A stretch of 33,193 nt of DNA from Asterionellopsis glacialis (Eukaryota; Bacillariophyta; Plagiogrammaphyceae; Rhaphoneidales; Asterionellopsidaceae), in assembly GCA_014885115.2 (NCBI GenBank), contig WKLE02004113.1, positions 1-33,193 of the forward strand. The letters are read 5' to 3'. Made by a program: the position numbers and the translations under genes. The notes under the pieces are model-generated. The model worked only from the letters and a program-made list of their open reading frames with translations, was not told the origin of the DNA and did not search any database. This document shows, piece by piece, positions 29,190-33,193 of this stretch; within the stretch, counting starts at the first letter, position 1, and every line of letters starts with the position of its first letter.

Positions 29190-30598
29190 CTAATTAGTGT
29201 TAATTTCATTTCTTTCAGACGCAGTATAATCGGATAGAGAAATGCATCCATTGCTATGGACAAGCCGGGTCCATGCCTGTTGGTTTTCTTCTTTTTCCAT
29301 TAGTGCAGATATTGCGATACTGCATCTATGGGCTAGTTGTTTAGGAACGACAAGCGAAATTTGGTCTAGGGCTTGTTTGGCACCATAGCGACCACTTATA
29401 TGCAACAAAAGGAGATGAGAAAGCGCACTATCAGGACCATCGTCCCTGTCCCCTTCTTGCCAATCATGACTTTTCAAGACAGGCATAACATCACAAAGAT
29501 GCATGTGACCACGTTCCAAAGATAACTGCCTCATTTTTTCCGTATCCTCCAAGAAGGTTAATTCACACAAAATCAATTTGCACTGAAATGCTTGTTGTTT
29601 GTATAATGCTGAATTCAATTGTTGATTTTTGTTAGATGACTGATTTAGTCCAGTAGACTCATTCCGATTCTCATTTGCTCCTTCCTGGTTTGACGAGGGC
29701 TGTGAACTATCCCTCATAATCCCACTGGCACAAGTATCACCTGTGTATGCGACCTCTAAGACTTCCACTGGATCTGATTTGATCGATGCTCCTGATGTAA
29801 TTAATTCTCGTATTTCTTTTCCGGAAAGATTTCTATATTCTTCCTTAAGCTTTGGCGCAAATCTTGACACGATGATATACCCTACTGCAGGACAACCCGC
29901 ATGATTTACTCCAAATACTCGTGCAAACAGTCTAAGAGAAAAAAAATGGCATGTAATTAAAGTTGACAAATAAAGCAAAAGGAGTTTAGGAAAAAATAGC
30001 CATTGTCAGTGCGTGTATGTATTCTTTTTGGTGTTTGTACGTACTGAACGCCATTCAAATGTTTCTTGATGGGCAGGACAAATTCATCTCCCGGTTGAAC
30101 TCCTACAATATTCATTTCAATTAAACTAGTTTTTCGAGATCCACTTCCATCATTAGCAGCATCTAATGCTGTCATGGCATGTCGTGCACGTTCTAAATGT
30201 TCAACTAGTGGTAAAGGCACATAATATGTTGGTGGATTTTGTGGTGACTTTGAAACTGAATATGCTCTAGCATGTGAAAATATAGCACCAATATGGTCCA
30301 TATGACCATGGCTGATTAAAACTACACCAGCAGATATAGCGTCATTAAAGCAGGGTGTAGCACCCAAGTCAAATACTATTCGAGGTAACTTTGGTGGACG
30401 GCTTGCAATATTCTCCTTTACCTTTCCCCCCTTCTCTTTGGGAAGGTTTTCATCACAATTCGTCTCTTTATTGATCTTATTTTGGCTACCTGCTTTACCA
30501 ACAGGAGAGTTACAGTAATCTAATACAATAGAAGTGCCCACGCCAGCCTTGGACCAACAAGAAACGATTTTGAATCGAGACGACGACGATGTTGACAT
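29190..30598 (-). CDS. Short-form tRNase Z (ribonuclease Z)
   Basis: Exons 30598-30045 and 29931-29190 (minus strand) flank a 113-base intron and give 431 residues. The metallo-beta-lactamase motif SHGHMDHIG lies at 96-104, followed by PPTYYVP, FGVNHAGCPAVGY, YTGDT, LTFLED, RGHMHL and LLLHISGRY. This matches plant TRZ1/TRZ2-type enzymes, which cut the 3' trailer from precursor tRNAs using two zinc ions. The exon join reads GVQ-LFARVF. A further ATG at 30673 would add 25 residues with a hydrophobic core (CINFVLVALLVL), so start choice could decide between cytosolic/nuclear and organellar or secretory forms. Polar insertions after DYCNS and after the YTGDT region are longer than usual. The stop is 109 bases from the convergent kinase gene. 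Confidence 0.88.
29932..30044 (-). other. Intron of the tRNase Z gene
   Basis: On the minus strand the donor is GTACGT and the acceptor is CTCTTAG after a T-rich tract, with phase-2 joining. The spliced frame is 1296 bases, a multiple of three, and connects conserved blocks of the enzyme. Confidence 0.88.
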
Positions 30599-30673
30599 TT
30601 GTAACGTATTAGTTTTTTTTGAAAGTACTAAAAGTGCAACCAACACAAAATTAATGCAAGTGTTGTCAAGCAT

Positions 30674-31195
30674 CCAAAGTATGATGTGACTGTTTGTGAT
30701 AATATTGTTTCGTCTCTTTGATTCAAATATGCCCTATCACACGAATGTGGCTATTGATTTCGATTGTAAAATACTGTACAATTTCAGAAGCAAACTTGAA
30801 CAAACGTATGTAAACTTTGTTTACTTCAATCAATCACAGATCTTTTTCAAATAATGAGAAATACTGTTTGTTGAGCTTTCGTTGAGACAATTATCATGTG
30901 CTAACAAGATCCTCTTACTCTTGTCTTTGACGTGCGATTGTTCAGTCCCTCGTGTCTCTCGCCCTGCTGACATTCACCGGTAACAACCAACAACCATCAC
31001 ACAAGAAGAACAGATCGCAAAAATCAAAACTGCTTCCAGCAAAATTTTCAAATGATCTCAGATCATCGTCCGTCCACCATACGTCTACGAGAGAACAGCT
31101 AGATCTTTTTCTATAATACATCTTACGAAGGCACATGTACGGTATCTTGTCTTGAGATGACCCACATGCTGCCCATCGACACTTGACCGCTACCC
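30674..31195. promoter_or_regulatory. Divergent promoter region, tRNase Z / HAD genes
   Basis: These 522 bases lie between divergent start codons and must hold both promoters unless there are unseen exons. I recognise no TATA box or defined element. The short minus-strand open frames here are not protein-like. Confidence 0.5.
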
Positions 31196-32275
31196 ATGGC
31201 GCTGTTTGCGTACTGTTTTGGACTGTTACTTTCGTTGCTTGTTGTCTCAGGGAGTTGTTTCAGTTCTTTTGCAAATACAAATATTCTACAAAGTGCTAGT
31301 GTAGTGGGAGTAGACGAGAAAAGTGAAAGTTCAAGAAGAAGAAGAAGAAGCAGAAGTGTCATGTCTCTTACAAAAACCGCAGGTAGCACTCGCTGTCGTC
31401 AATTTATTTATGCTTTAGACTTTGATGGGGTATTGGTTGATTCAGCAGCAGAATTATGTTTATCTGGATTTGACGCTGCCAAGATTCTATTTGATGGTGA
31501 GCCATGGTTAAAACGCAAATTGCGACGTCCAGATCAAATTGCCAAACTTGTGGACAATTTTTGTGAAGTCCGACCATGTTTGGAAACTGGTTGGGAAGCA
31601 CCACTTTTATTGAAGTTAATTGCGGAAGGACGATCCAACCATGACATAATGTCAGAATTTCAACATGGACTTCGTGATGAAATGATGTCAACATTAGGAG
31701 TTACTAAGGAATCATGCAATAATGCACTTAAACGTGCTCGGAATGATTGGATTGGAGAAGATAAGGATGCTGATGATTGGCTAGCAGCGCATGGCTTTTA
31801 CGAAGGAGCTTGTGATGCAGTACGTCAACTGTTAAGTGATGGAAAGGCTTCAGACGTGTACATCATCACTACCAAGGCAGCTGACTTTTCTTGTCGATTA
31901 TTGGAGAAGCAGAAACTTTATGGAAAGGATGCACCTGGTGGTGGTATCCCCTCTGAAAATATCTTTGGATTGGGGTCTGGACCTAAACCGCAAGTATTGG
32001 CGTCACTTTTAAACGAACGGGGAGATGATTATGCTGCCGTCTTTGTAGAAGATCGCTTACTTACGTTGCAAGATACTATGAAGGATACTACAATATGCCA
32101 CCGAGTTTTACCCGTATTGGCAAGTTGGGGGTACAACACACAAGAACAACGCAACACTTCGAAAGAATCAGGATACACTGTTCTCAGTCAAACAGATTCT
32201 TCTACTCTTGCTCAAGTTATGGATAGTATTCAAGCAGAACAATTGTTAAATGACTTTGATCAGCATTTTTCTTGA
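31196..32275 (+). CDS. HAD-superfamily hydrolase, probably plastid-targeted
   Basis: The single-exon protein has 359 residues. The HAD motif I DFDGVLVD is at 75-82 with nucleophile Asp75 and Asp77. RPCLETGWEAPLLL follows, then the motif II region VYIITTKA, a Lys in GPKPQVL and a motif IV-like VFVEDRL. The RPxxETGWExPLLL and YxxTTK blocks are typical of a HAD group shared by cyanobacteria and chloroplasts, so plastid ancestry is likely; the substrate is unknown. Residues 1-20 look like a signal peptide, followed by SCFSSFA, which resembles the diatom ASAFAP plastid-import motif with Phe after the cleavage site. An Arg/Ser-rich linker at about 44-58, from an AGA repeat, precedes the domain. The ATG at 31196 gives this leader and is therefore preferred. 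Confidence 0.85.
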   Translation: MALFAYCFGLLLSLLVVSGSCFSSFANTNILQSASVVGVDEKSESSRRRRRSRSVMSLTKTAGSTRCRQFIYALDFDGVLVDSAAELCLSGFDAAKILFDGEPWLKRKLRRPDQIAKLVDNFCEVRPCLETGWEAPLLLKLIAEGRSNHDIMSEFQHGLRDEMMSTLGVTKESCNNALKRARNDWIGEDKDADDWLAAHGFYEGACDAVRQLLSDGKASDVYIITTKAADFSCRLLEKQKLYGKDAPGGGIPSENIFGLGSGPKPQVLASLLNERGDDYAAVFVEDRLLTLQDTMKDTTICHRVLPVLASWGYNTQEQRNTSKESGYTVLSQTDSSTLAQVMDSIQAEQLLNDFDQHFS

Positions 32276-33193
32276 TGGGAAGAATTGTATGAGCAATACA
32301 ATGGATACCCAACTGGTATGTTCTTTTAGAACTTCTACTCTAGAGAAAGGCAACGCCACTCACAGGTACAGCACAAGTACCTATCGGAGACCCTCAGCGG
32401 CTTCATTCTACTAAATGCGGTCGTTGGGAGTACTTCGTCATTAAAAAGTTTCTAAAGTATTCTTTTATTCTTTTGTAAAACTCATCGCAGGACACGAACT
32501 TGTCACAAATTTGTTACTCTTATTTTTAAAGCTTCAGCAACGCTCCAAATAAATTCATTCTGTAAATGGATTGACCAAACGAAATTGAATTTGAAGATGT
32601 CAATAATATCTTAGAGAGAGTTTCGTTCTCAGAATCTTGCGACCCAGACTTTTTCGATTTATGTTTATCCCTCCAGTGTATCTGACGAATATTGGCATTT
32701 ATGATGTGGTGGTTCAGTGTTCCAGTCACGTCGTGCGGTTTTTGTTCTACCCAGAAAGTTGATCGGTTGTACAAAAGAAAGCATTGTCGAAGAAACCAAA
32801 ATTTCTTTTCCTTTTAATGTCCTTGTGATCGTCTCGTGTCGTCTCGAATCGAACAATGGAACTCTTTCTTTCATTCTTTGTGCTTTACTTGCACACCTAT
32901 CATGTATTGAAATTAGCTTGCAGTGAACGATACCAACAGGGCATTACTCCATATTGTAAAAGGTACAAAAACAGAAAATTATTGAATGGTCCCAACAAAT
33001 GATTTATGCATGACTCACATATATGTACAAGATTTACTTCAAAATTTTGTCACAGCAGTGGCGATGGGGTCAAATAAATGCCAGTAAATCCTCCTGTTTA
33101 CCTCACAACATTTCTTCATATTTCATGTCAATACTCTAGCTCCTACGCGTGGTAACAATTTTTCTTTTCCTCTCTCCAGTGTTCACAAGAACC
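32276..33193. other. Terminal spacer
   Basis: No gene is recognised in the last 918 bases. A CTCTAGAG palindrome lies at 32338-32345, 60 bases after the HAD stop codon. The window ends in a T/C-rich tract followed by CAG (near 33179), which could be a 3' splice site of a gene continuing beyond the window, but this cannot be tested here. Confidence 0.45.

Noticed and set aside
31330..31363. AGA/AAG repeat as a separate microsatellite feature
   Set aside because: It is short, in frame within the HAD gene and encodes its Arg/Ser linker, so it is described with that gene.
1..33193. CRISPR array, rRNA genes or bacterial operon
   Set aside because: There are no regularly spaced direct repeats and no rRNA signatures. 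Introns and gene layout are eukaryotic.

Overview
The window reads as nuclear DNA of a diatom or a close stramenopile relative. The basis is protein-coding genes with few, short GT-AG introns (three inferred, 113 to 192 nt), a HAD protein of cyanobacterial/plastid type behind a signal-peptide-like leader ending in a Cys-Phe-Ser-Ser-Phe motif, a Ser/Thr/Pro-rich single-pass membrane protein of a style common in diatoms, and AT-rich spacers with short palindromes. No species can be named from the sequence alone.

Left part (1-8.4 kb): a decayed reading frame resembling the tail of a non-LTR retroelement; a histidine-triad (HIT) hydrolase; a chimeric duplicated patch in which part of a truncated-globin gene is joined to a piece of the coiled-coil gene lying about 8 kb downstream; a small basic protein of unknown function; a second globin copy carrying an 80-bp deletion; and a transglutaminase-like protein with one intron. 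Each globin copy is broken where the other is intact. A 1147-residue coiled-coil protein follows on the minus strand, convergent with the transglutaminase-like gene.

Centre (12.6-19.8 kb): the most striking region. About 6.1 kb without a credible gene has almost no CpG dinucleotides. I read four between 12,806 and 18,941, and none in the 4,071 bases from 13,744 to 17,814, although GpC, TpG and CpA are common. Both flanks are rich in CpG. The block lies between oppositely oriented tRNA-Glu(UUC) genes, each within a few hundred bases of the change in composition, with a third identical tRNA gene just beyond on the right. Inside are an AAT microsatellite and a 266-bp MITE-like element with 25-bp terminal inverted repeats. 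The block could be methylation-eroded silent chromatin, possibly a centromere, bounded by tRNA genes, or captured foreign DNA. This is the best candidate for something undescribed.

Right part (20.4-33.2 kb): a BTB-BACK-SPRY protein; a single-pass membrane protein on the minus strand; a 925-residue fusion of TPR repeats, a PDK1-like kinase and a C-terminal domain resembling CPPED1-type phosphoesterases that has lost its metal ligands; a short-form tRNase Z; and, divergent from it, the HAD-family protein. The genes are mostly arranged as convergent or divergent pairs and do not form one pathway, apart from a possible AKT-type signalling theme in the kinase fusion.

All coordinates, splice sites and homology calls come from reading the sequence by eye. 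No database search was run.
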